From assembly GCA_032622095.1 (NCBI GenBank), contig CP136061.1, positions 219,513,148 to 219,577,147 on the forward strand: 64,000 nucleotides of DNA, written 5' to 3'. Both the position numbers and the translations under genes were made by a program. The notes below the pieces were generated by a model. The model saw only the letters and a program-made list of their open reading frames with translations. It was not told where the DNA came from and ran no database searches. Shown in pieces: positions 22,791 through 34,562 of this stretch. This DNA is from Siphonodentalium dalli. Its lineage: Eukaryota; Mollusca; Scaphopoda; Gadilida; Siphonodentaliidae. Every line of letters starts with the position of its first letter. Within the stretch, counting starts at the first letter, position 1.

Positions 22791-23933
22791 GACTTTCATG
22801 TGTTTGTTTGGGACACAAACCGTGTGTTCAATGTTGTATTCTGTAGGACTTCAATGCATCTTTATTGGACATATAATGCTCATAAAAAGGTAATTCAAGT
22901 ATGTATCGGCCTATCTTGATACGGGGAAAATTCTAAATTATATACTGTTAGGTGTATCTTGGACAGCAAACCGCCAAGTGGCTTTTAGGTTTTTTTTTAT
23001 TTTGAATGCACGAAAACCCGAAACGGAATCACACCGTATATATATATATTTTTCGCAGCCTGTTCTCCTGGACCATAAGTTATAATATGAAACCTATTTA
23101 TATGTCGAAATTCGTGTAGCTTCTATATAAACGTATTTTATAACTAAATAAGTCCAATATGTGGCACAATGTAAACCTATATTTACCGTGGTAATGTGTT
23201 TTCACTGTGGCCCGCGCCATTTAACGCAATAACATGTAAAGTTCACTATGGGCTTATTTCAGAACCAAATATAATTATGAACCTATTTGTACGAGAATAT
23301 GTTATTTTTCTATATTGGGGTCATTGAGCTTATCATGCTACACCGATATATCCGGTTGCCCGAAGGCGCCCTTCGTCACGAACATTCACACTGACGATTT
23401 TTGCTCGATTATAGGGGGTTGCCCGTCAAAAATCACGGGTAAATCAATGTTCTGTGTTACTTTCTGGTGCTTGTGTGCATGATCAAATTGTCATTTCTAT
23501 TAGAAATGGAATGGCTATGGTTCTCTTGCCACTATGGGGACACGCTATTTCACTAAGAACTGTATGTCCCGGGCCCTCCAGCATATATATGCGTGCACAT
23601 ATGGATAATGAATTTATTACTCCCATAAATGGCCGGATTTAGGATACAATCCCCCTTTACCCTTTATTAGGCGACAAAAGGGCCTGCACGGCCTATGGCA
23701 TGGCACATTTTGATCTCAACAGACTCCCTTCGAATCCTTTATTCAGCAGCGTAGGGGCCACGTACATATATGGTATAACGAACAACTCACATGGGGGTCA
23801 TTGATCTTCTCATTCGAGATTGTATAGTGTATAGTGTCGAGTCGGTAAGTTGGTGACAAAGATTTAGCCCCACACTGACATGTATCAATACCGGCACCGA
23901 CCTGTTATGCCTATACATTATGCCCACGCCCTA
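22791..23933. other. AT-rich stretch with dispersed repeat fragments, no gene seen
   Basis: Around 23190-23290 ('ctgtggcccgcgccatttaa', 'cctatttgtacgagaatatg') is related, inverted, to 53750-53870 and to 41205-41230. Around 23350-23420 is related to the interior of the tandem duplication (11175-11230). Confidence 0.5.
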
Positions 23934-24156
23934 TACAGTAATGCTCTAAGTGATCGACTCCTTAACCACAGCAGAATTATGGGTAACTTTTCAGGATTTA
24001 GTCGGAAATATGGCTTGTTGCCATTCATCGGAAAGCTCTCGGGGGGGGGGGGGAGCTTCCGATGAATGGCAACAAGCCATATTTCCGACTAAATCCTGAA
24101 AAGTTACCCATAATTCTGCTGTGGGTAAGGAGTCGATTACTTAGAGCATTATTGTA
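23934..24156. repeat. Near-perfect 104-bp-arm palindrome with poly-G loop
   Basis: Arms 23934-24037 and 24054-24156 are complementary with about four mismatches or indels. The loop is 'ctc' plus 13 G. The outer part ('aaggagtcgattacttag') also occurs at 8816 and 12777, so it belongs to a dispersed repeat. The short frame reading through the palindrome is not a gene. Confidence 0.95.
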
Positions 24157-24322
24157 CGATTATCCAGCCATGTCAGTGATGGCGCGCTGGTTCTGATTCT
24201 AGTAATACGTTTGTGATCCACAAAACGGGATGGTAAGCTGATATCTCTGTCGGGAAATATTTGTCAGCTGTTTTCCGAGTGTCAGTAGTTTCTACCTGAA
24301 GTGGAGTGATATCCATATGAAA

Positions 24323-24460
24323 TTAGGCACGTTTTGACGACAATATACTATTTACGCACTGATTATGTTTGGAAACTATATATATTTTAATATTCCTTCT
24401 GTTGATGGCGATTTGAACAAATATGAATATTTCTGCAACGAACGCCGCCCGTGCCTTTAA
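24323..24460 (-). mobile_element. Deletion derivative of the TTAA MITE
   Basis: The right ~125 bp match, inverted, the first ~130 bp of copies B and C, ending in GCCCGTGCCTTTAA. The left end is only TTAGGCACG, so almost the whole second half is deleted while a vestige of the terminal repeat is kept. Confidence 0.7.
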
Positions 24461-24520
24461 TAAATAATGCATCAAAATGGTTTTCGACACACTGTGCGAA
24501 TAACTTGGTCACGTAGTGCC

Positions 24521-24990
24521 TTAACCCTTTCAGTGCCAAATCCGATTTGTGTATCGACCCATATACCCTGTGCCAATGCATTCTCTTATATATGCGAGTC
24601 GACCATATGTCGCCTCGCATATATAAGAGAATGCATTGGCCCAACAATTTTTCATCATTTGTTATTATTTTTTACAATTTTTTACAATTTTAATAATTTT
24701 TTATTATATTCTTTAACTCTTTCAGTGGCAGACTTATTTTGTAGGTTTAGTGCCAGGGAATTTTATGTTTTTCATGGGCATCAAAATGATTACTATATGA
24801 ATACTTGGTAATATTTTTGAGTTATAACATGCCCCTAAGGTTTTATCCAGTTTGTTTTTAAATTCGCTATAGCATGCTTAAGCATACCCAAAAAAAAAAT
24901 TCAACCCCAAAACAAAGAAATCTAAATCTGGCACTCTACAGACCGTAAATTAGGGCCGATGAGATCGACCCCTGGCACTGAAAGAGCTAA
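24521..24990. mobile_element. MITE with TTAACYCTTTCAGTGCCA ends and a 27-bp perfect hairpin
   Basis: The left end TTAACCCTTTCAGTGCCA (24521) and the complement of the right end (TTAGCTCTTTCAGTGCCA, ending 24990) form terminal inverted repeats. TTAA plus CCCTTT is typical of piggyBac-derived MITEs. Inside, 24572-24598 and 24614-24640 are perfectly complementary (GCCAATGCATTCTCTTATAT...). A third copy of the end motif at about 24712 suggests a nested or rearranged unit. Confidence 0.65.
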
Positions 24991-25195
24991 CTGTAATCGT
25001 AACTGATAGCCGCGACAACATCTCTCTTAACTTGGTTGTCATAAATTCCAATCGGAATCAACTAGCGAAACTATATGGGCCAGGCGATGTAACTCTAATT
25101 TCTGACGTCTTATTTTGCAATCGAAAATTTCACAGCGTTTGGTTAGCACAATAAATGGATACCGATTCGTTATCGGTATAATTTCCTTCTCCAAC

Positions 25196-26704
25196 TATAG
25201 GTTACACTGGTGTAAATATTTCCCATAGGCTTCAATGTTAACGTTTGTTGATCTGCATCAGAGGTCAAATGGAAACTGTTCAAACTGCCTTCGGATTATG
25301 TGAGCTTGACATCTGTGGAAACTTTCCCAATAAAAAAATCAACACCGTCTAGCAGGGAATCCACTTCAAATTTTCGTTTTTTCATAACTAGGGTCAGTTC
25401 CGCACTAAAATAATATTGTCATTTTTTTCAATCACACTTAAAATTTCTAAACAGCCACAACAGACTTCACCTTTAATGAATGGGCCTCTTGGCAAATGAA
25501 GTTTGTGGGAGAATGATTCCTTGAATTTTTGTCAACAGTTTACATTTAATTCATGCAACCAATCACAGCCCAGAGTGTTTTAACTGTGAAACTCCGCAGG
25601 GGGGAGCTGCCTATAGTATTTACACCAGTGTAACCTAAAGGGCCATGTGGCCTTTCTTAATATTTTTTGTGCATAACCCATTGTGAACCTTGATATATAC
25701 CTATAATTATTAAACTGATGTTGTTTAAAAAAAATGTGTTTTTAATGCCATGTGACCCTTTAATTGGAACCCACCCAATAATACACCAATTCAGAATAAA
25801 AAGCCAAAATGCAGGTTGGATTTGAGTTTAATTTAATAATATGAGGCATCTAATAAAGCATGAGAAGTTATACCACATTCATTTGATCAGGTTTTCACTT
25901 GGCTTTCATCTGTTGTGTCCCATGAATTTAATTTCTCCACAGGAACAGATATGCACAGGTTTCATTTAACCCTATGCAAATCAGCTGCAGATTCACACAA
26001 AAAATGCCTTTACTTTGAAAAATAAATAGTGTGGAGGGTTCATTAGTCAGTAAACTTGGCATAATTTTGAAGAACAATTACTACTTGTCCCAAAATCAGA
26101 AAAATTAAGTGGAAAATTATTTAAACAATGAGCTCAGACAAGGGTGTTTTAACCCTGGATCAGGTGAATTTTCCTGATTGAAAATGGTGCTAAAATTTGT
26201 AATGTCTGCTGCAATCCCAATTAGAAGGAATCCTTAATCTATTGTCTCACAGTATCAAATGTCGTTAACTAACATTGGACAGGGGGTGCCAATGATGAGG
26301 TTATAATGACAACATGTTCCTTCAGCTGATAAAGTAGTAATATATCAACAGATAAGATGGCAGACATTTTCAAGCATCATTAATTTCAAAACTCCTTAAA
26401 AGCAAGGTGCTGATCTCAGAACGGTTAGTTGTCATCATTTCTCGAGACAAATATCATTTCTCATTGTAAAAATTCTGGAAGTTGTATATTCGCGAGAAGA
26501 ATTTTCCAAATTAATGCTGTTAATGTGACAGAGTTGTTGAGTGGATTTTGGAATTTGTGAGGACTGTGAGACAATGAAGTTTACATTTGATAATCCCCTC
26601 AGATTCAAACCAGGACACAAACAGTGTTTTAACTGTGAAACTCTATACTCCTCCCGCAACCGCAGGGGGGAGCTGCCTATAGTATTTACACCAGTGTAAC
26701 CTAT
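25196..26704. mobile_element. TA-flanked element with TAGGTTACACTGGTGTAAAT inverted ends
   Basis: The left end at about 25196 and the right end at about 26682-26704 are inverted copies of about 21 bp, flanked by TA, as for Tc1/mariner-type MITEs. An additional right-type end occurs internally at 25608-25640, preceded by the same 'gttttaactgtgaaactc' and 'cgcaggggggagctgcctat' as the outer one, so the right end has been duplicated. No transposase frame. Confidence 0.65.
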
Positions 26705-27199
26705 ATATCTATACGCGGCGTTGGTTGTTTGTCTATATATACTTTGGATTTAACGTGACGTCGTAGGTTCAGCCACTAGTTCATATTGCGACAAGATATA
26801 TGTACAATAGAGACCTTTCACAAAATCACGATTACGTATATGGACAATATTCAACACGGACAGGCAAAAAATTCAATCTTCACGCACAGGGGTTCTTATG
26901 TGAGACGAAATATGCCTCACTCAGTATGTGCAGATGTGCTAAGGTTGTGCCCCCGGTCCTGCTTGGGGACGCCCTAGCATTATCCTTGTAGCGTATAACA
27001 CACAGATAAGAACATTGGATCTGAAAGAGACACACATTATACTTTTCCCATCAAACATATGTGTAACTGAATATAGTGGGGTATATACCAGGCCGTGCGC
27101 ACGGGTGTAGATATGAAACAATATGTGATCCTCGGTAGGATAGGGTATCATATAATATGTGATCCTCGTCTCAGGAGTCACTCGTGGCTCGGTGAAGGC
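26705..27199. other. No gene seen; short direct repeats of 'atatgtgatcctcg'
   Basis: 'aatatgtgatcctcg' occurs twice (about 27120 and 27155), just before the hairpin at 27200 that uses the same words. Otherwise unremarkable. Confidence 0.45.
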
Positions 27200-27281
27200 A
27201 GGATCATATGTCAAAATGAGAGGATATGGTGATCCCATGAAAAGAGGATCACCATAGCCTCTCATTTTGATATGTGATCCT
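27200..27281. repeat. 36-nt-arm hairpin
   Basis: 27200-27235 and 27246-27281 are complementary with about three mismatches (AGGATCATATGTCAAAATGA... against its complement) around a 10-nt loop. Confidence 0.9.
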
Positions 27282-27303
27282 AAAATAAGAAAATATTTTT
27301 ATT

Positions 27304-27378
27304 AACTAAATAACGGAGATATTTGAAGAAGTGTTTTTGACGAAATAACGGAAATATTTGAAGAAGTGTTTTAAAGAG
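27304..27378 (+). repeat. Dispersed ~38-bp doublet
   Basis: 'aacggagatatttgaagaag' plus 'tgttttt.acgaaat' is present twice in tandem. The same doublet recurs at 46933-47002, and single inverted copies lie at about 10440-10480 and 14405-14450. Confidence 0.75.
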
Positions 27379-27984
27379 CGTTGGCATGTAATCGCCCCAA
27401 CCCTGGCTAGAATTGAACACATATCCCACATGGAACGTTCAACAACAGACCTTCATTTGTCAAATAAAGTCACTTGGTGGTTTGCGCTCCAAAATACGCG
27501 TAATAATTGTCGCTTTTTAAGTTTTCCCTATATAGAAATAGCTCGATAAACACTTAAAATACCTTTCTACGGGCAGTATAATAATGTCACAGAAAGACAC
27601 ATTTGAGTCATGAAAAATACAACTTTTAACCCGATGTTTGCACGACATGGAACAGAAAAGAGCGTTCCGTGTTATTCTATTCTTGATATGGTAAAAATAA
27701 AGAGCCTTTGTTTCACTTCTGTACGAAAAAAAACCCAGCTGGAATAGGGTTCTGACCACAATATGTATTTCTCAGAGCACATGAGCTAGGCCGGTATATA
27801 TACTTATCAACATTTCTTGTATTTGCAACTAATTTTATACATCCTTAGAAATTACTTAGACAAAATTTGGAAGCTCGAATGAGCCATGTCCATTTAAATT
27901 AACAGAATATCATGACAGTAGATGTCTAATTTCATGGGTCAATTATGCGGGCGTGCACGATTATATATGATCCTATACCCAACA
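27379..27984. other. AT-rich stretch, no gene seen
   Basis: Contains 'aaagagcgttccgtgttatt' (about 27658), a phrase shared with 48018, presumably a MITE scrap. Nothing else recognised. Confidence 0.45.
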
Positions 27985-28600
27985 TGACTTTCAATATGTT
28001 GTATCTGCCACTCGAAGTGAAGGTAATGCCACTTAATCTTCTGTTATAATAGATAGCTATATATACTCTTATTTCTTAATACACTTGTTGGATTATGTAG
28101 GTAACACCCACTGCAACCATTATCGGGTTTAAAACGTTTGTTACACACAAATAAATGATCCCAAAGTGCAGATATCGTTCGAATAAATAGCATGTAAAGA
28201 ACCGTCACAGCCGTGATTACCTTGGAATAGAACCGTAATACTCATAAAAGTTGTGATTAGGCGGCTAATGCTCCAAATTACCGACACACATCGGGATATT
28301 TTCTGGACTTTCAATATTGTATTTCTGCCAATTAATGTCACTTAATCTCCCGTATTAGGTATTTATTGTGTTATTTCTTAATATACTTGTTCTATTATGC
28401 AGATTACATATATAAGCTACAGTCATTATCTGGTTTAAAATATCAGATACACAAGACGATTTTCACCAAAGTGCAGAAATCGTTCGAATAAATCTCATGT
28501 ACAGAACCGTAACACGCACCCGTGTTGATTACGATGCCACAGCTTCCAATTATCAACCCCTATCGAGATACTTTCTCAGCTATTTTACAGAAAAATATTA
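27985..28600 (+). repeat. Diverged tandem duplication (~302-bp unit)
   Basis: 'tatttcttaatacacttgtt', 'cattatcgggtttaaaa', 'aaagtgcagatatcgttcga' and 'ataaat.gcatgtaaagaac' all recur about 302 bp later with roughly 75-80% identity by eye. Non-coding. Confidence 0.75.
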
Positions 28601-30238
28601 CGGGTATACTTTATAGTCGGTGTTTGTCTTCAGAATGCGTTTCATATTTTATACGCCACGAAAAACAAAGAAATTGCGTCCACGTGGCTTAATTTTCGGT
28701 GATAACATGTTGATATTTACGCGTTAACTAGCTAATACCGAGTTAATTGTGATCTAGAGTTCAGTTTCGACAACACGGCACGTCTGCAGCCTCTGTTCAT
28801 TCAGGAAAGTATAATATATTCAAGATATCTATAATTATGCGTGATTTTGTCACAAAAATGATTATTTTCAATCAGAAGGAACCGTAACAAATCAGGCAAG
28901 AACCATCACAATCCCGGCGATAGAACGACTTCCGATGTAATAGTTCCTATACAGTGCGTTAACTTGGACGATATTAAACAGACTTTCTTGATATTTGGTT
29001 CGTTGTCCGGATGGTAACATAATTTCTTGATATTTGGTACGTTAGTCCGAAAGGAGGGGGTAGCTATAGTCTCACTGGGGTAAAGCGATTCTTACATTGT
29101 ATTGAATTGTGTCAGTATCATTGCTCTCATATGCAAATCATGCTAATCATGCATATCTACAAACCAAACAAAAATAAATCGAAACAGAACAAGTGCAACA
29201 ACAAGCGTGACATATATCCTCGACGATCAGTTAAAGAGTGGGCAATGCTAAGCTTTTTACCTTGGAAAATAACTGTTTGCTAAGTTCAAGAAGGTTCGTA
29301 TTAAACTCTGGTTCTACTGATATACCAAAAGATACTCAACCCACCAGTCCTGTTTGTACTTATGTAAAAATGCTAAATATGTCCCACGGGTGAAATATAT
29401 ATAGCCGCAAAGCCAACACGACCAATAAGTCGGACAACAATCTATGGATGAAGCCCATTGCACGTCAGTATCATTCCATCGATGCTGATCTGTTAATGCA
29501 TGTAGACCTACTATTATTTAAGTCTGACCACTGATACTGGACTTACAATGCAAATTGGCTGTGCTGAGTAAAACATTTGAAGTCCGACGAGAGCCGTAAC
29601 TCCGGTAAGAATGAATGGACGAACCTGGTACTGAGTTGGTATCCTTTTCCCACAGTTTGAGCCCTCGCCATTCCTAAACATAACCAAATCAAGCCGATTC
29701 ACACATATGTGCAAAGTTAAATGTTTGTACGGACACAATATTCACAAATATCCAAGTCCAAAATGGCCGGGACACTGGTAATATCAGTGTACTGTCCTGG
29801 TCCTGATTTGTGTGCACGAAATGTAACCTCATTTTGATTTCATATATTGCTAATTTGCTAATGAGGTGGTTGATGTATTATTTGTTCTTGGTCAGGCGAT
29901 TCACTTATTGATCATTCTCCGTTATCTGCGAACCCAAGATGGCCGTCATTTTGATTTTCGGAAATTTATCTACTTTACTAATACGCTTGCCTTGATGCTA
30001 TTTTAACCTGTATAATTAGAGTAGAACAGTATTACTGCACAGCAAGGAACAAACATGGTGCAAAATACAAAATATTGTAATAATTTCAATCAATCAATAA
30101 AAAATAGAAATAAATCTACAACATTTTTTGTAAAGATGCACTTTTTTAAAATGGGGGTACATTCCGTTTGTCATTTTTGCTCACTCAATGAAACCAGGTC
30201 TATATCACAAATAAGAATATAAAAAGATAATCTGGAAA
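28601..30238. other. AT-rich stretch, no gene seen
   Basis: One short tandem doublet ('ttcttgatatttggt.cgtt' at about 28990 and 29022). No coding or RNA features recognised. Confidence 0.45.
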
Positions 30239-31105
30239 GTGAACGACGTCAAACCTATTACAGAGTACGGGCAGGACCTTGCACTAGGGTGCACAATGTG
30301 TGAGATGTGGTTTTACGGCAAATGCCAGATCGTGTCATTGGAGATGTGGACCATTCTTGATATTGAACGCTCAAGTGAGGATTCATCGGTACATTGTACT
30401 GTAAAATCTACAACGTTCGCACAAGAAAACTAATAGGGACATGCTACGAATTGGCATGAAGGTTTGACGTCGTTAACTGGTATCTAAAGGATAGAGAAGG
30501 CAGAACTAAATGTATCGAAAAGGCCAATAATCTAATCGCAGAATTCCCAGACTGGTTATACCAACTGCGGGGTCCTCCGTGGATAATAAAAGGGTAAACA
30601 AGTATAATCAAGAGGATTGGGGATCCGTAAATGTCAAAATGTAAATATGTTAAGAAATTGCACACAAGCAACTGCGCATGAGGTTTTTACGCTGAATACC
30701 GACAGCCTCTTAAATAAAATAAAAGGCGACCAGACCACACATCTCCCGTATAAGGCGGCTTTATTTGACCGGTGGCATTTTTAGAAATGAAAATGTTTAT
30801 TCCGGAAAAAATCACGGAATCAAACTTTGTTCCAACTGTTTATGTTAATGACATATTTGACTAGATACCAGGATAATAATTGGCAAATTCTAAGTCGAAT
30901 AAGGGGCACACAAATGGTCGGATCTAGAAAAAATTGGTATCAACGCGATTTTGGTCTCAAAAGATGCGGAACAACATAACCAAAATGCGCTAAAATCATA
31001 TTTCTGGACCTTTTATGATTCGGAATAACATATGTTGTCTCAAAGACGAGCAAAACATCAACATTTGTGCATCGATATAGAACATTTACGTTCGAGTGTA
31101 TGCAA
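30239..31105 (+). mobile_element. Internally deleted LINE remnant (ORF1 end and ORF2 start)
   Basis: Homologous to 49139-50435. It keeps the zinc-finger-like start of ORF1 ('CTMCEMWFYGKCQIVSLEMW'), then a deletion of about 450 bp relative to the other copy. The ORF1 end follows ('LRGPPWIIKG'), then the start of ORF2 and the shared 3' segment through 'aacatttacgttcgagtgta'. Stops and frameshifts abound. Confidence 0.75.
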
Positions 31106-31108
31106 TAT

Positions 31109-31375
31109 AAAGGCCCTTCCACGCGGCGTTGCCGCGCCACGCGCTTTTATGCGGCGACGGCGTTTTCTGTGTGGTTACTCATATGCTTCCGTTGATATCA
31201 TGGTTTCATTATTTTTTGCGTATTTTAGTTTAAAATGACTGCACGGTGATGCGATGCACACTTACATTCAAAAGCTGACCTAGACTGACTGCTGTGTTTC
31301 TAGTGTATTCGTTCTATACCGTCATTGAAAACGGCTGAATTTACTTACCGAACAACCGCAGACAAAAACGCGCGA
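31109..31375 (+). mobile_element. 5' part of MITE with AAGGCCCTTCCAC ends
   Basis: Matches the left ~270 bp of the element at 51223-51686. The right half and right inverted repeat are absent here. It sits at the same position relative to the LINE remnant as in the other copy, so the composite was duplicated as a block. Confidence 0.7.
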
Positions 31376-33159
31376 CAGTGTCCTTGTTGTAATTCAAGTG
31401 GAATATTTTTCGCATTCTGATCAAGAGCTGAAATTTGCATGCAATAATCACGTGATCAAGGTTAATCTGGAAACCGTATCTGTGTGTAAACTGCGGATGG
31501 GACCAGATGGTACGGAGGATATATCGAAGAACATATAGTACTATACGAAGAGGGCTCAATTTTGTGTCGAATGAAAGATCGATATTCACCCATCCAACTA
31601 AATTAACTCCGCCAATCACCGTTACATTATTCGGCCAACAACTTACCTATACCTTAAATTGTCGAAATCAAGGATGCGGGACAGCTGTAGAATTGCGTTT
31701 TTGCAGCGAAAAAACTATCCCCATGAGCGAACTTGATATGAAAATGAAGCTCAGAATCTATTGCACAACATAAATCTATTTATTCGAACGAAGTAGTTAT
31801 TTTAGTACACCTAGAAACATATTAACCCACTCGTGCGAAGGTATCGCGGAAAATGGAACTGTCTTCAGCAATTGGAAAAAACGAGGCGCTTGTTCTTGGA
31901 GAGCATTGTTGTCATAATTCACAAGGAAGTGGAAATAGTTTAGCCAAAAAATACATTCCTTGTGTCTAGTCCTACATCTTGATACAAAATATGCCCGATT
32001 ATATAGAATAAATCAGCAGAAATACAAATTCTTTTTGTAAATACCGAGTCTACTTTTAGCTTATTTTAAATCAGCGTCGATATATACCGGTATACACTTT
32101 CAACGCAGACATATCGTATATGGAAATGAAAGCGAATTAGCCCACTCCGTCGTTTTATACATAATGTGTTGTATATGCTAGCGTATTCATCGACAAATGT
32201 AAATTCTAAACATTGATGTCGAAGGTAGTTTTTCCATTTTTCGTATTACCTTCCCATGTGAAAAAGATTTTCGCATATGCGAAAAACATGGCGTCATTAT
32301 AGCAGTTTTTCGTCATTATCAAATTCCATAACGTTGCAAGTTTTCATAAATTTTTCGTCATTTTCCCCGTTTTATTTCAATAATTTTTAGCCGTGTTTGT
32401 TTTCGTCAATATGACGGCTTTGTTTCCGTCAATATTGTCTATAGTGTCGATATGATCGGCAGCATATCTGATAATTTTTTTGCATTTCGCCATTATCGCA
32501 GTTTTACCAATGTGTATAGTCGCCTTATAGTACTGGTATTATTATACTAGTACAATATATATCAGCTATTAAATTTGAGTCTGTTAAAAATTTAAGTTAA
32601 TACAAAACCATAATTATTAGTTTTATTAAGTTAATGGTTTGTTAGTTTGAATAATTGGTAATTAGAAATCCCACGGAGAGCACGTGCTCATCCGTCCTGT
32701 TATGTTGTGCTATTTTTAGCACGGGAATTTCCCAAACCAAACCTGGTTTCGTTTGTGGTTCCCATTGACTGATATAAGAGTGGAGTATATTTTTTCTCTA
32801 GTCTTTAGTGAATAAATATTTAAACATATGTAATGATAAACATCACAATATTAAAACATGAACATAGGGGGGGGGGGGTATGGCTCTATATCTGGCTGCT
32901 TTGCTGGACCGCCGGCGCTTTAATATGCCTCGTCGTCGATTTTTGCGTTGTCGGTTATATGTTGTGATTTCGACATTAACGCGATCTTTTATGGCCAGTC
33001 ACTTTTGACGTCAACAGTTTTTCGACATCTTTTTTTGCGAATCCGAAAAACATTTTGACATCCTCCTAAGTTTCATTTTCATACAATTTTTTCTTATGGG
33101 CATACTGAAACATATGGTATCCTGTGATTGGCGGGGTTAATATATTTAATTGGGACGAA
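31376..33159. other. Non-coding; holds an inverted relative of the tandem repeat at 33124
   Basis: The complement of 31500-31620 reads 'gtgattggcgg.gttaat' and continues with sequence related to 33124-33230, so the same repeat lies in opposite orientations about 1.5 kb apart. A 12-G tract is at 32867-32878. No gene seen. Confidence 0.5.
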
Positions 33160-34010
33160 ATGGAGCTTTCGTTAGACGCCAAAACAAGCCTTCTACCTGC
33201 TAAATTATTCGAGATATCGGCGGTCCCACGTAATTGCAAATTCTGTTCCGCAGTTTGTCATTCTGTCCCGCATTCCACAGTTTGTCGTTACCGGAATCTC
33301 GCTTGATCTCGCAGCGATCTCGGAGTACTGCCAATACAAATATGGCAACAGCTGGACGAAATATACTGATATATCTTACTACTTGCGCGTTTCATTGCCA
33401 AGTTATGGAATAATGTATCGCACGCACAGCATAACACGGTTATTGAACTGCATTGAACTGCCAGGAAACGGAAAAAAATGGTCCGAAATTCTCCTGGAAA
33501 CGACGTAAATTAGCTTTGAAAGCTCCGTCAGAATCTTTCTAGAAATCTGATATTCCGATCGACGACAATAGCTCGTTGAGTTAAAAATGAGCCCTCTACG
33601 CGCTATATTCGTCGTTGTCCCATGAAATTACAAATATCGTTCCGCAGTTTGTCATTCTGTTTCGATTCCCGTCCCATTCCACACTTAGTATCTCAGAAAT
33701 TGCAACTTCCTGTTTCGCTTGCATTTTGGAAATTCCCGCAGTCTCGCGAGATCTCGTCTCGGAGTGCACAGAATAAAATGGCAAAATTTGAACGAAATAT
33801 GCAGATATTTCTTCTTACTTGTTTCATGGCCAAGTTAGGGAATAATTTATCGCACGCACAGCATAAAACGGTCGTGCGCATAGAACTCTAAGGAAAAGAT
33901 AAAAAACGGGTCCGAAATTCACATGGAATCGCCTTAAATTACCTTTGAAAACTCCTTCAGAATATTTCGAAAAATCAGATATTCCAAGTAAAGACAATAG
34001 CTCAGAAATG
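33160..34010 (+). repeat. Diverged tandem duplication (~395-430-bp unit)
   Basis: 'ttccgcagtttgtcattctg' occurs at 33246 and 33640, and 'atcgcacgcacagcataa' at 33417 and 33849, with the intervening words in the same order. The second unit carries extra sequence near 33690. It ends just upstream of the first GPCR segment. Confidence 0.8.
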
Positions 34011-34562
34011 TGAATTGAAATGGAATGAAATTTGGTATGTGAGCCTACTAGCCCAAAATACAGGTCAAGTTCGAATTTGGATTAGCTACATGATACTACA
34101 GGTCAAGTTTAAATAATGGATTCGGTCCGCCGGCGTTATATGGTCCTTGTCGACTTATAATTTGACGATTATTTTGGTTTCCGGCGATAATTTTGGTTAT
34201 TGTTATCTGCTAATTTAAATTTTTTACATATGGATTACTCGTTATGGCCCTTTGTTGAAATTACCACGGGCGTATTTTGCCACGCCCTATCGATGCTCTT
34301 GTTACTACAATAGTCTCTAGTGGTCACAACAATTGATTTTTTCAAATTGCTTTTTGAATATAGGACTAATGCAGACAATGAACGTAAGTGGTGTACACAT
34401 TAGGATTTTTGTTCTGGTGGAGTGCGCGGCGGAGCTAAACAATTACAGTCAATTTGGTTTCAGTACATAATTAGCGCCACGGTCAATGTGGTGCCATTTT
34501 GATTAAGTTTCATTCTGGCCCGAAACGGATTACACACACTGTACTAGGATCCTGATGGTAAA

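Noticed and set aside
23880-24065. Short frame at the palindrome
   Set aside because: Reads through the inverted arm and poly-G tip; no conserved features.
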